Shown here piece after piece: positions 25,512 to 34,289 of a stretch of DNA of 55,396 nucleotides. Under the pieces are notes generated by a model. It did not search any database. It was not told the DNA's origin and saw nothing but the letters and a program-made list of their open reading frames with translations. The stretch spans positions 1 through 55,396 of the forward strand of contig JAPLRP010000052.1 of the NCBI GenBank assembly GCA_026399095.1, given 5' to 3'. The DNA comes from Methylococcales bacterium (GTDB lineage Bacteria > Pseudomonadota > Gammaproteobacteria > Methylococcales > Methylomonadaceae). A program made the position numbers and the translations under genes. Position 1 is the stretch's first letter, and the number at the start of each line of letters is the position of its first letter.

Positions 25512-27014
25512 ATGTACCAACATTTAGAAACAGCCAAAAACACAGAAAATTTGAAGCGCATCGTTGTTGACCCAGTCTCACGGGTTGAAGGACATGGCAA
25601 GGTCACTTTGTTGCTGGATGCTGATAATAAAGTCCAGCAAGCACGATTGCATATTGTTGAATTTCGAGGTTTTGAGCGCTTTATACAAGGCCGTCCTTAT
25701 TGGGAACTGCCGGTTTTAGTACAGCGTTTATGCGGCATTTGCCCTGTAAGTCATCATTTAGCTGCCGCCAAAGCGATAGATCAATTGGTCGGTATTGATC
25801 CTGAAAATCTTCCGGTATCCGCTGATAAACTAAGACGCTTACTGCACTTTGGGCAAGTGTTTCAATCCCACGCCCTTCATTTCTTTCATTTATCTAGCCC
25901 GGATTTATTGTTTGGGTTTGAAAGTGATATTAGTAAACGTTCTATTGTTGCCGTGCTGGGCGCTTATCCCGACTTGGGTGTACAAGGCGTAAAAATGCGT
26001 AAATACGGGCAGGAAGTCATACGCATGGTTTCCGGCAAAAGGATTCATGGTACTTGTGCGATTCCTGGCGGTGTTAATAAATCATTAACCAAAGCCGAGC
26101 GTGATTACTTGCTGGAAGATATCGATCAAATGATTGAGTGGTCAGCCGCTTCCGTTGCGCTGATTAAAAAAGTGCATTGCTCCAACCTGCCCTATTACGA
26201 TGACTTTGCCACCATACGTTCAAATTACTTGGGTTTAACCAAGCCCGATGGTGCCTTGGAGCTTTATCATGGTGGCATTCGTGCGAAAAATGCGAATGGT
26301 GGGACAATTATAGATCATGTCGATTATTGTAAATATAACGACTATATCCATGAAGAGGTTCGCTCTTGGACTTACATGAAATTTCCTTATCTGTTATCCC
26401 TGGGCCGGGAAAACGGTTGGTATCGGGTGGGGCCGCTGGCTCGCGTCAATAATTGTGATTATATTAACACGCCGTTAGCCGAAGCCGCGCGAGTTGAATT
26501 TAAAGCGCATAGTAATGAAGCAATGGTTCATAGTACGCTGGCGTTTCATTGGGCGCGTTTAATTGAAACCCTGCATTGCGCCGAGAGCATTAAAACGTTA
26601 CTCAATGATCCAGACATCATGGGCCATGATTTAGTGGCACAAGGCGAAAAACGTTATGAAGGTGTGGGTGTTATTGAAGCGCCGCGTGGCACGCTGTTTC
26701 ATCATTATCAAGTCGATGAAAATGATATTGTCACTAAAGCCAATTTAATCGTTTCAACCACCAGCAACAACATGGCAATGAATGAATCTGTTCGACAAGT
26801 GGCGGCTGAATATTTGTCAGGACAAGAATTAACTGAGCCCCTATTAAATAATCTGGAAGTTGCCATTCGTGCTTATGATCCCTGTTTGTCTTGCGCAACT
26901 CACGCAATGGGAAAAATGCCGTTACAGCTAGAATTAATTGATGAAGAGGGCAACTTAATCGATAAACTGGTTAAACACAGTAGCGGTCAAATTGAACGAC
27001 CTAGTCATGGTTAA
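25512..27014 (+). CDS. hoxH: [NiFe] hydrogenase large subunit HoxH
   Basis: The catalytic subunit, 500 residues. The two NiFe-binding motifs are intact: RLCGICPVSHH near residues 73-83 and DPCLSCATHAMG near 456-467. After the second motif 30 or so residues follow, a tail normally removed by the maturation protease after the His of the motif. It is the same length class as HoxH from NAD-reducing hydrogenases. The stop codon overlaps the start of hoxW by 8 bases. Confidence 0.97.
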   Translation: MYQHLETAKNTENLKRIVVDPVSRVEGHGKVTLLLDADNKVQQARLHIVEFRGFERFIQGRPYWELPVLVQRLCGICPVSHHLAAAKAIDQLVGIDPENLPVSADKLRRLLHFGQVFQSHALHFFHLSSPDLLFGFESDISKRSIVAVLGAYPDLGVQGVKMRKYGQEVIRMVSGKRIHGTCAIPGGVNKSLTKAERDYLLEDIDQMIEWSAASVALIKKVHCSNLPYYDDFATIRSNYLGLTKPDGALELYHGGIRAKNANGGTIIDHVDYCKYNDYIHEEVRSWTYMKFPYLLSLGRENGWYRVGPLARVNNCDYINTPLAEAARVEFKAHSNEAMVHSTLAFHWARLIETLHCAESIKTLLNDPDIMGHDLVAQGEKRYEGVGVIEAPRGTLFHHYQVDENDIVTKANLIVSTTSNNMAMNESVRQVAAEYLSGQELTEPLLNNLEVAIRAYDPCLSCATHAMGKMPLQLELIDEEGNLIDKLVKHSSGQIERPSHG

Positions 27015-27549
27015 ACCTGTTCTCGTATTTGGTTATGGTAATTTGAGTCGTGGCGATGATGCACTGGGACCGTTACTATTGGATTATATTGAAAGTCACT
27101 GTGCTTTAGAAGCTATTGAAATATTGTGTGACTTTCAGCTGCAAATCGAACACGCACTGGATTTGGAAAACAGATGCTTGGTGTTATTTGTTGATGCCTC
27201 TGTTTCTTGTGAAGATGCCTTTAGCTTTACTCAGATTGAACCTGCCAAGGACAAAAGTTACACCACGCACACCATGAGTCCTGCGGCAGTTTTGGATGTA
27301 TATCAATCAATAAAAAAACAACCGCCACCACTTAGTTTTTTATTAAGCATAAAAGCCGAAAAACTTGAGCTGGGTGAAGGCTTAAGTACACCAGCAAAAA
27401 AACATTTGGAACAAGCCTGCCAGTTTGCGGATCAATTATTACAAAATCCTGAGCTTAAAGATTGGCTACAAGAAGCAAAACGTAGTGAGATGCTTACTTT
27501 AGCCTCCTGTTACAAGATCGGAAATCAGGTAGTTACTCCCCTGCCCTGA
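27007..27549 (+). CDS. hoxW: hydrogenase maturation protease HoxW
   Basis: A 180-residue endopeptidase that trims the C-terminus of HoxH after nickel insertion. The family opening is FGYGNLSRGDDALGP near residues 6-20, with the nickel-sensing Asp or Glu inside it, and LFVDAS about 60 residues on. The ATG at 27007 overlaps hoxH by 8 bases and is preferred over a TTG at 26992. Its 3' end overlaps the oppositely oriented Hsp70 gene by 17 bases. No hyp maturation genes are present nearby. Confidence 0.93.
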   Translation: MVKPVLVFGYGNLSRGDDALGPLLLDYIESHCALEAIEILCDFQLQIEHALDLENRCLVLFVDASVSCEDAFSFTQIEPAKDKSYTTHTMSPAAVLDVYQSIKKQPPPLSFLLSIKAEKLELGEGLSTPAKKHLEQACQFADQLLQNPELKDWLQEAKRSEMLTLASCYKIGNQVVTPLP

Positions 27550-29566
27550 CATCAAATTCAATTTTCCATCGACCACTATCTTTTTGCGAAATCGCTTGTA
27601 GTTCGAGGGTGCCAACTTCGGTTACTGCGGCAGATAAATGTACGGGAACCACTTCGCCTGCTCTTCGACCTTCTTCTGGCAAAGTAATATCCAGTTCATC
27701 TAATTCTGATAGCTCCTCATCTGTCCAGTATTCAAGCCGTGTACCGACTTTATCTTCTCGACGAATAGTGGATGCAAAGAATCGAAAACGCACCGGCTCT
27801 CCAACAACCAAACCAAATTCATCATTCGGTAATTCTTCGTGTGTGCCTTCTTCCATACCAAATGGTGCAATACACAAAGCCACTATATCTGGCGCCATAC
27901 CGGGCACCGCAGGCATTGCACTTTCAATACTGACATAATAAGCGGCCGCAGTACCGCCTTTAATACGAACCCCTTTGCCTTTTCGAACAAAGCCATAATA
28001 AGCACCGCCCCGAGCTACCGCTAAATCAAGTTCAGCCCCCTCCAATAAGCGTGCTTGCGGCGCTTGCTCAGCAACCAACCAAGCATTTAACACTGCCATC
28101 AAACGGCTACCCAGTGCTTCGGCTTTTAAAACGCCCCCGTTAAAAAGAACGGCGGTAGGATGTAAAAAGGTTGCATGTTCAGGCAGATTTATATCTTTAA
28201 GATCGTTGGTTGCATTTTGCTGTTTAGACAAAAATGCCGCTAAATGGCGTGTAATGGCGGCATCTTGTGCGTACGGTAAACCGGTAGCTCGTAAACCCGT
28301 CCGTGTTCTGCTTAAAGGTCTTTCATTGACTGCGACATGGGGCAAAAAGCCTTCAACCAAAACTCTATTGACTTCTTCTCGGGTTAATTCGGTTCGAAGA
28401 TTACCAGACATCAATGAAGAACCGCGATTAGCAACTACCAGAGGGATATTATCAATAGCAGAATTAGTGAATATTTTTTCTTTTGCATCCCGGCAACTAT
28501 GCGTTAATGCTTGAATTTGCCAAGGTTCCAATCGTTTGCCATCTTGTTCCAGCTTGGCTTTAACGGTATAAGCCAAAGCCAAATCCATATTATCTCCGCC
28601 CAGCAAAATATGATCACCGACAGCCACACGCGTGAGTTCCAGATTTCCGTCTTTTTCAGTGACGGCTATCAATGATAAGTCAGTGGTGCCACCGCCGACA
28701 TCAATAACCAAAATAATATCACCACAGGTAGCCTGTTTACGCCAGTCACCTTGGCTTTTTTCAATCCAGCTGTATAAAGCAGCTTGAGGTTCTTCCAATA
28801 AAATAGCCTGCCCAAGACCGACTGCACGAGCCGCTTCTACTGTCAGTTCACGAGCGGCCGGATCAAATGATGCCGGTACCGTAATAACCAAATCTTGATT
28901 TTCTAAGGGTGCCGTTGGATGCTGGTTTTGCCAAGCATCTCGTATGTGTTGAAGATAGGCAATAGTTGCCTGAAACGGTGATATACGCTCAACTTCTGCG
29001 GAGGCATCTGGTGGGAGTATTGGAGACTTACAATCCACACCAGCGTGACACAACCAACTTTTAGCACTGGATATTAAACGTATTGGTGTTTTACTCCCTA
29101 AGGTTCTTGCTATTTCACCCACCAGAAAATCGGGCTTTGCCGTCCAAGGTAAGGCCGTTGACCCTGCAACAAGTTCTGCTTCATGCGCCTGATATATAAA
29201 TGAAGGCAACTGAAAGTTATCTTCCACCTCACCAAGCGACGTTAACTGGGGTATCGCCATTACTTGCTGAGAAAATTCTTCATCATCAATATCTGTGATT
29301 TCAGCGTAAGATAAAACACAATGCGTTGTACCTAAATCAATACCCACTGAAAATCGCTTCGGTGCTAAATCTGTTGGTACTTGCGTTGGTTCATTTGAAA
29401 CTGCTTCAGCAGAATAGACTAAGTCAGAAGAATTATCTTGGTTAGATTCGGTAATCTGTTGATTAACGGGCTCTGTATTAACGACTTCATTGCCCCATTC
29501 AAAATTGTTTTGGGCCTCCTCTTGATTGTTATCTTGCACTTTTTTTATATGATCAAAAAGACTCAT
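27533..29566 (-). CDS. Hsp70-family protein
   Basis: A 677-residue DnaK-like ATPase. The phosphate-1 loop GIDLGTTHC starts near residue 75, after an acidic Asn/Gln-rich leader; the second phosphate loop is VIDVGGGTTDLS and the adenosine block is LFNGGVLK. The substrate-binding part is short and unlike canonical DnaK, with an EELSELDELD segment and no obvious lid or EEVD-like tail. Such proteins are encoded with a DUF2760 protein in several proteobacteria. Here the DUF2760 gene lies upstream with a 4-base ATGA overlap, so the pair is translationally coupled. Client proteins are unknown. Confidence 0.88.
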   Translation of the reverse strand: MSLFDHIKKVQDNNQEEAQNNFEWGNEVVNTEPVNQQITESNQDNSSDLVYSAEAVSNEPTQVPTDLAPKRFSVGIDLGTTHCVLSYAEITDIDDEEFSQQVMAIPQLTSLGEVEDNFQLPSFIYQAHEAELVAGSTALPWTAKPDFLVGEIARTLGSKTPIRLISSAKSWLCHAGVDCKSPILPPDASAEVERISPFQATIAYLQHIRDAWQNQHPTAPLENQDLVITVPASFDPAARELTVEAARAVGLGQAILLEEPQAALYSWIEKSQGDWRKQATCGDIILVIDVGGGTTDLSLIAVTEKDGNLELTRVAVGDHILLGGDNMDLALAYTVKAKLEQDGKRLEPWQIQALTHSCRDAKEKIFTNSAIDNIPLVVANRGSSLMSGNLRTELTREEVNRVLVEGFLPHVAVNERPLSRTRTGLRATGLPYAQDAAITRHLAAFLSKQQNATNDLKDINLPEHATFLHPTAVLFNGGVLKAEALGSRLMAVLNAWLVAEQAPQARLLEGAELDLAVARGGAYYGFVRKGKGVRIKGGTAAAYYVSIESAMPAVPGMAPDIVALCIAPFGMEEGTHEELPNDEFGLVVGEPVRFRFFASTIRREDKVGTRLEYWTDEELSELDELDITLPEEGRRAGEVVPVHLSAAVTEVGTLELQAISQKDSGRWKIEFDVRAGE

Positions 29567-30225
29567 AACTCTACCTCGGCTGCCGCCAAAATATTTGCAT
29601 TATGTCCTTGAGTTAATTTAGCCATTCTAATATCTGTTACCTGCCAACCTCTATGAACTAGGGTTCCGGTAAATGGCGCAGACCCAATAATATTTCCGGT
29701 TAACCTTACTAAGGAGGCATCAAATCCTTGTGGCAGGGTAATTTTTTCGCCTTCCTGCTCGCTACGAATAGATGCTAAAGTAAAATGTTCATTAAGGGCT
29801 TTGTTACAGCCCTCATGGACTACACGTGCAGCAACACCGACATCTGCATCACTGTAATTGGTTATATCTTCTTTAATAAAATCAATGAAACGTGCTTCTT
29901 TTTGTAGCAAACCCAAAAATTGCACGGCGGCCTCGGGTGTTGATTCTTTAAGTATGACTGGTTCTGGGGTAGGAGCATGAACCAGCTTTTCAACTTCAAC
30001 AATTTTCTCCACTATTTTAATAACAGGTTCTGGAGTCTGCGCTAAAGCTTGATTGTTTTGCTCTGCCGGTTGTTTTTTCTTGCAACGAGCAAGACTTACG
30101 AGCATAGCCAACAAACACATAATAAGTATCAGCGATAACAACGCAACCGTACCGGCCAAACAGACATGCCATAAATCGAAGGTGGTTGGTTTAAGAGATA
30201 GATCAATTGTATAAATCGGATTCAT
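29563..30225 (-). CDS. DUF2760 membrane protein, Hsp70 partner
   Basis: A 220-residue protein with one strong membrane helix (about residues 24-46, VALLSLILIMCLLAMLVSLA), then a Lys-rich cytoplasmic side and a Pro/Glu/Val linker (about 65-95). The C-terminal domain, starting near AVQFLGLLQKEARFIDFIKED, is the DUF2760 block. Coupled to the Hsp70 gene, it may anchor the chaperone at the membrane. That role is inference. Confidence 0.87.
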   Translation of the reverse strand: MNPIYTIDLSLKPTTFDLWHVCLAGTVALLSLILIMCLLAMLVSLARCKKKQPAEQNNQALAQTPEPVIKIVEKIVEVEKLVHAPTPEPVILKESTPEAAVQFLGLLQKEARFIDFIKEDITNYSDADVGVAARVVHEGCNKALNEHFTLASIRSEQEGEKITLPQGFDASLVRLTGNIIGSAPFTGTLVHRGWQVTDIRMAKLTQGHNANILAAAEVEL

Positions 30226-30251
30226 TAGGTGCAGCCCTCTTTTAGATATTA

Positions 30252-30629
30252 TTAATTACCGGCTTTACGGGACGCTTCAGAAAACATCATTCCCTGCAAT
30301 GCTTCTCGTGTGGTCTGTAAGCGTATTTGCTTTAAATGTCGATCAGCAATCACTTCAGGCACTTTTACTTCAGTATATACTATTCGCATCTTCGCTAAAA
30401 CAGGTTCACATTGCTTCATAATGGCATCGGTTGCCTTGCGGGTATCTTGTTGTTGATAAGATGATTTTTGCATTTCATCGCCCACACACTTCTTATACTC
30501 ATATTTAGCTGACTGTATTTTTGCAATGGTAGCTTCTGAAAGAGTCGTGTTGATCCATTCATTTTTCGCATCGTGAGAGAAAGCAATTGCAGAAAACAAC
30601 AAAAGGCTTGATAAAAGAATATGTTTCAT
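30252..30629 (-). CDS. small secreted protein upstream of DUF2760-Hsp70
   Basis: A 125-residue protein with a signal peptide (LLSSLLLFSAIAFSHD). The mature part is mostly helical by pattern, rich in Lys, Gln and Ala, with two Cys (KKCVGDEM and KQCEPVL) about 35 residues apart that could form a disulphide. I do not recognise a family. It starts the minus-strand run leading into the DUF2760 gene with a 26-base gap. Confidence 0.72.
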   Translation of the reverse strand: MKHILLSSLLLFSAIAFSHDAKNEWINTTLSEATIAKIQSAKYEYKKCVGDEMQKSSYQQQDTRKATDAIMKQCEPVLAKMRIVYTEVKVPEVIADRHLKQIRLQTTREALQGMMFSEASRKAGN

Positions 30630-30763
30630 GGTGTTCCTTAATATAATTATTTTTTAAGTACTGATTTTACGTGAACAAACAGAAAATGAATAATTTAAAG
30701 ATTAATCCATTCATGCCCTATGATTTAATACAAATTACAGGAGCTTTATTTGCCATGTTGATG

Positions 30764-30795
30764 AATGGCGCGAAAACTTATTTCTTCGCGCCATT
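30764..30795. terminator. strong stem-loop between htpX and the Hsp70 operon
   Basis: AATGGCGCGAA (30764-30774) pairs perfectly with TTCGCGCCATT (30785-30795), an 11-bp stem with a 10-nt loop, followed on the plus strand by TATTTCTT. It lies 80 bases after the htpX stop. The T-rich side is on the plus strand, so as an htpX terminator it would be atypical. Confidence 0.5.
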
Positions 30796-30875
30796 TATTT
30801 CTTGGTAGTGATATTCGTTTGTTTTCTAACGTTTCTTATGACTCGCAAGCTTAATCAATAATCATGGCAATTGAC

Positions 30876-31751
30876 TTAGCTGTTATTTTGTAGTGCAGCG
30901 ATACGCTCTTCCAAAGGTGGATGACTCATAAACAATCTGCTGACGCCGCCCCCATTAATACCAAAAGCCGCTAACTGCCCCGGCAGGTCTTGAGCATCTT
31001 GTCCACGTTGCAAAGCACGTAAAGCGGCAATCATCTTCTCGGGACTGGCTAATTTTGCGCCACCGGCATCGGCTTTAAACTCTCTGTAACGAGAAAACCA
31101 CATAACCAACATTGATGCCAAAAAGCCCAAAGCAATTTGAGCGATCATTTGCGTAATGTAATAAGCAGGACCATAACCGCGTTCGGTTTTAAAAACAACG
31201 CGATCAACAAAATGACCAATGATGGTTGCAAAAAAGAACACGAACGTATTCACTACGCCTTGCATTAAGGCCATGGTCACCATATCACCGTTAGCAACGT
31301 GAGTCATTTCATGTCCAACCACTGCTTCAACTTCATTGGCATTCATGTTTTGTAGTAAACCGGTACTAACAGCAACCAAAGCACTATTTTTATTCATACC
31401 GGTAGCAAAGGCATTGGCTTCCGGCGTTTCAAAAATACCCACTTCAGGCATGCCAATACCTGCCAATCGCGCTTGCTTAGCAACAATATCGATTAACCAT
31501 TGTTCAGTTTGGTTTTGAGGTTGTTCAATGACATGCACACCCATAGCCCGTTTAGCTGACCATTTGGACATGGCAAGAGAAATAACCGAGCCAGTCATAC
31601 CAATAATGGCTGACATGACAAGCAAAGCATTTAGATTAAGATCAATACCTTGGGCATCTAAAGTACCACTTAACCCTAAAATATTAAATATAATACTGAC
31701 CACGACCATTATCGCAATATTGGTCGCCAAAAAAAGAAATATTCGCATCAT
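30876..31751 (-). CDS. htpX: membrane zinc metalloprotease HtpX
   Basis: An inner-membrane M48 protease of 291 residues for quality control of membrane proteins. Two N-terminal helices (MMRIFLFLATNIAIMVVVS and the next hydrophobic block), the zinc motif VVGHEMTHVANGD with HEMTH near residues 139-143, a second helical pair, and the distal EFKADAGGA Glu ligand are visible. The start at 31751 (MMRIFLF) matches the family N-terminus and length; the longer frame adds 20 non-conserved residues. Confidence 0.96.
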   Translation of the reverse strand: MMRIFLFLATNIAIMVVVSIIFNILGLSGTLDAQGIDLNLNALLVMSAIIGMTGSVISLAMSKWSAKRAMGVHVIEQPQNQTEQWLIDIVAKQARLAGIGMPEVGIFETPEANAFATGMNKNSALVAVSTGLLQNMNANEVEAVVGHEMTHVANGDMVTMALMQGVVNTFVFFFATIIGHFVDRVVFKTERGYGPAYYITQMIAQIALGFLASMLVMWFSRYREFKADAGGAKLASPEKMIAALRALQRGQDAQDLPGQLAAFGINGGGVSRLFMSHPPLEERIAALQNNS

Positions 31752-31868
31752 AATGATAGCCTCAGTTAAATTGTGATAAATATAGTATGGTGATTGATTA
31801 ACAGATTTCAACCACTTATTAACAGTGTTAATATAGTCTAAAATTTACTTATTTTATTGGTAACTGCC

Positions 31869-32987
31869 ATGCATTTATTTAAAAGAAGTCTAGTTTTAAT
31901 ATTGATATTGAACACTTGTTTGGTTTGTGCAAAAACAGTCGATCATCAGCCTGTTTTAAACCAACTGCATTTGCCTGAAGGATTTAAAATATCAATTTAT
32001 GCCGATCATGTTCCTAATGCCCGAAGCTTGGCCTTAGGTGATAATGGCACCTTATTTATTGGCACTGGTTCTAACGAACTCTATGCTGTTCAAGATAAGA
32101 ATAATGATGGCGTAGCGGAACAGCTTTATATCATTGCCAACAATTTAAATATGCCCAATGGCGTAGCCTTTAAAGACGGTTCGCTTTATGTTGCAGAAAT
32201 TAATCGTATTATTCGTTTTGACCATATTATCCAGCACTTAGCTATTCCACCCAAGCCGGTTGTTATCTTCGACCAATTCCCATCGGATAAATATCATGTC
32301 TTAAAATATCTGCGTTTTGGTCCGGATAACAAACTGTATACTGCTGTCGGCGCTCCCTGCAATATTTGTAATCCTGACAAAGATATTTACGCCTCGTTAG
32401 TCAGATTAAATCCTGATGGCAATGATTTTGAAATTATTGCCAAAGGCATCAGAAACACTGTCGGCTTTGATTGGCAACCAGAAACCAATGGCCTGTTTTT
32501 TACGGATAACGGCCGCGATAATTTAGGTGATGATAGTCCGGCCGATGAACTTAACCAGTGGACTGTTAAAGGGGAACATTTTGGCTACCCCTATTGTCAT
32601 GGTGGTGACGTGCCAGACCCAGAATTATCGGCAAATAAAAAATGCGTACAATTTACCGCCCCCGTTTGGAAGTTTAAAGCGCATATTGCACCTTTAGGTA
32701 TACGCTTTTACAAAGGGTCGCAATTTCCGGTTGACTATCGAAACCAGTTATTCGTTGCGCAACATGGCTCTTGGAATAGAACGGTTCCCCAAGGTTACAA
32801 AGTTGCTTTAGTTAAACTTGATAAAGGAAAAGTCATTTCAGAGCAAGATTTTATCAGCGGGTGGTTAACTACAAAAAGAAATGTATTAGGGCGTCCGGTA
32901 GATATGTTAACGCTATCGAATGGAAGTTTATTGATAAGCGATGATAAGCTGGGTGTTATTTATAAAGTGTCTTACCAAGGAAAGTAA
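31869..32987 (+). CDS. PQQ-dependent sugar dehydrogenase-like secreted protein
   Basis: A 372-residue periplasmic beta-propeller protein with a signal peptide (SLVLILILNTCLVCAK). Blocks GFDWQPETNGLFFTDNGRD, GEHFGYPYCHGG and AQHGSWNRT fit the soluble aldose or sorbosone dehydrogenase family, which uses pyrroloquinoline quinone. A Cys pair (PCNIC) and CVQF may form disulphides. I take the ATG at 31869; a TTG lies 12 bases upstream. Its stop codon shares one base with the nudF start, so the two are co-transcribed. The sugar substrate is unknown. Confidence 0.85.
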   Translation: MHLFKRSLVLILILNTCLVCAKTVDHQPVLNQLHLPEGFKISIYADHVPNARSLALGDNGTLFIGTGSNELYAVQDKNNDGVAEQLYIIANNLNMPNGVAFKDGSLYVAEINRIIRFDHIIQHLAIPPKPVVIFDQFPSDKYHVLKYLRFGPDNKLYTAVGAPCNICNPDKDIYASLVRLNPDGNDFEIIAKGIRNTVGFDWQPETNGLFFTDNGRDNLGDDSPADELNQWTVKGEHFGYPYCHGGDVPDPELSANKKCVQFTAPVWKFKAHIAPLGIRFYKGSQFPVDYRNQLFVAQHGSWNRTVPQGYKVALVKLDKGKVISEQDFISGWLTTKRNVLGRPVDMLTLSNGSLLISDDKLGVIYKVSYQGK

Positions 32988-33595
32988 TGAGAAAAGAATT
33001 TGAAATCATCGAAAAGGAAATCGTTTATTCCGGTTTTTTTCGCATGGAAAAATACCGTTTAAAACACACACTTTATGCCGGCGGCTGGAGTTCAGAAATA
33101 AGCCGTGAATTGTTTGTCAGAGGCAGTTGTATTGCCGTTTTATTATATGACCCTCACACCGACAAAGTTGTACTGATTGAACAATTTCGTGCCGGTGCGC
33201 TCATACAACCCGATAGAGCATGGCTGATAGAAATTGTTGCTGGTGCGATAGAAGACGGAGAGACAGCCAAGGAAGTTGCATACCGAGAATCCTTCGAGGA
33301 AGCCGGTTGCGAGATTCTGGATTTAATAGTTATTAATGAATTTTACACCACACCAGGTGGAGCTTCCGAACGCATTACTTTATTTTGTGGCAGAGTCGAT
33401 AGTGAAAAAGTTGGCGGAATTCATGGGTTGGATCACGAAGATGAAGATATTTGGGTTCGTACGGTTGATTTTAGTGAAGCCTATCGAATGGTTGAAAGCA
33501 ATGAAATAGAATCGGCAATTCCTATTATCGCGATCCAGTGGTTGGCCTTAAACAAGCAGAAACTTAAAGATAAATGGATAAATACCCTAGTTTAA
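32987..33595 (+). CDS. nudF: ADP-ribose diphosphatase
   Basis: A cytoplasmic Nudix hydrolase of 202 residues that cleaves ADP-ribose to AMP and ribose phosphate. The Nudix box (G-x5-E-x7-RE-x2-EE-x-G) spans about residues 85-107, from AGAIEDGE to RESFEEAGCE. The sequence LIEQFRAGA before it and FYTTPGGASERITLF after it are NudF-type. The start codon overlaps the stop of the dehydrogenase gene (TAATG). The C40 peptidase gene follows 9 bases later. Confidence 0.93.
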   Translation: MRKEFEIIEKEIVYSGFFRMEKYRLKHTLYAGGWSSEISRELFVRGSCIAVLLYDPHTDKVVLIEQFRAGALIQPDRAWLIEIVAGAIEDGETAKEVAYRESFEEAGCEILDLIVINEFYTTPGGASERITLFCGRVDSEKVGGIHGLDHEDEDIWVRTVDFSEAYRMVESNEIESAIPIIAIQWLALNKQKLKDKWINTLV

Positions 33596-33604
33596 ATTCT
33601 GTTT

Positions 33605-34102
33605 ATGTTCATATTAACCCTAAGAACTCATAAATATATTTGCCTCCGTTTATTTTTGCCGGCCGCTATAATATTGCTCTCTGGTTGCGCTAGTGTTCCT
33701 GAAGTAAAACCAGTAGTTCAAGGCTCTTCTACACCTGCTACTAGTTATGCCTTAAGTTTACAAGGTGTCCCCTATAAATATGGGAAAGAATCTCCAAAAG
33801 AAGGCTTTGATTGTAGCGGATTTGTTAAGCATGTTTATCAAAAACAAGGTATAACATTGCCACGCACCGTTAATGATATGGCACTGGTATTACCAATCAT
33901 TTCAAAAAATGAAGTTCATTCAGGTGATCTTGTGTTTTTTAATACCAATGGTAACTCTTATTCTCACGTTGGTATTTACGTTAATAACGACCAATTTGTT
34001 CATGCCCCCAGCCAACGCACCGGGAAGGTACTTGTTTCAAGTTTGAAAAATCGATACTGGCAAAAACACTATACTGGTGTCAGACGGCCAAGAAAGCTTT
34101 AA
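33605..34102 (+). CDS. NlpC/P60 (C40) family lipoprotein peptidase
   Basis: A 165-residue cell-wall peptidase. A signal sequence ends in the lipobox LSGC (about residues 25-28). The catalytic Cys is in FDCSGFVKHVYQ (about residue 70) and the His in YSHVGIYV (about residue 119), as in Spr/MepS-type endopeptidases. It should cut peptide cross-links in peptidoglycan from the outer-membrane side. It follows nudF closely. Confidence 0.92.
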   Translation: MFILTLRTHKYICLRLFLPAAIILLSGCASVPEVKPVVQGSSTPATSYALSLQGVPYKYGKESPKEGFDCSGFVKHVYQKQGITLPRTVNDMALVLPIISKNEVHSGDLVFFNTNGNSYSHVGIYVNNDQFVHAPSQRTGKVLVSSLKNRYWQKHYTGVRRPRKL

Positions 34103-34289
34103 TGCTACTGCCCTTTTGTAACTAAGTATTATCATATAAAAAGGGACTCATCCTTTCATAAAAGAGTTTGCGTTAAAAAATAAAAGTCTTAGTCACTATG
34201 TAATTTTAACACCAGACAATCCAGTCAATTCCAGTATAATATCCCGATTTGCCCTGGATTTACGTTCCAGCTTGCAATAGGTAAGTCTT

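Noticed and set aside
34110-34155. Terminator after the NlpC/P60 gene (CCCTTTT ... AAAAAGGG)
   Set aside because: The pairing is mostly A-T with mismatches and no T-run follows.
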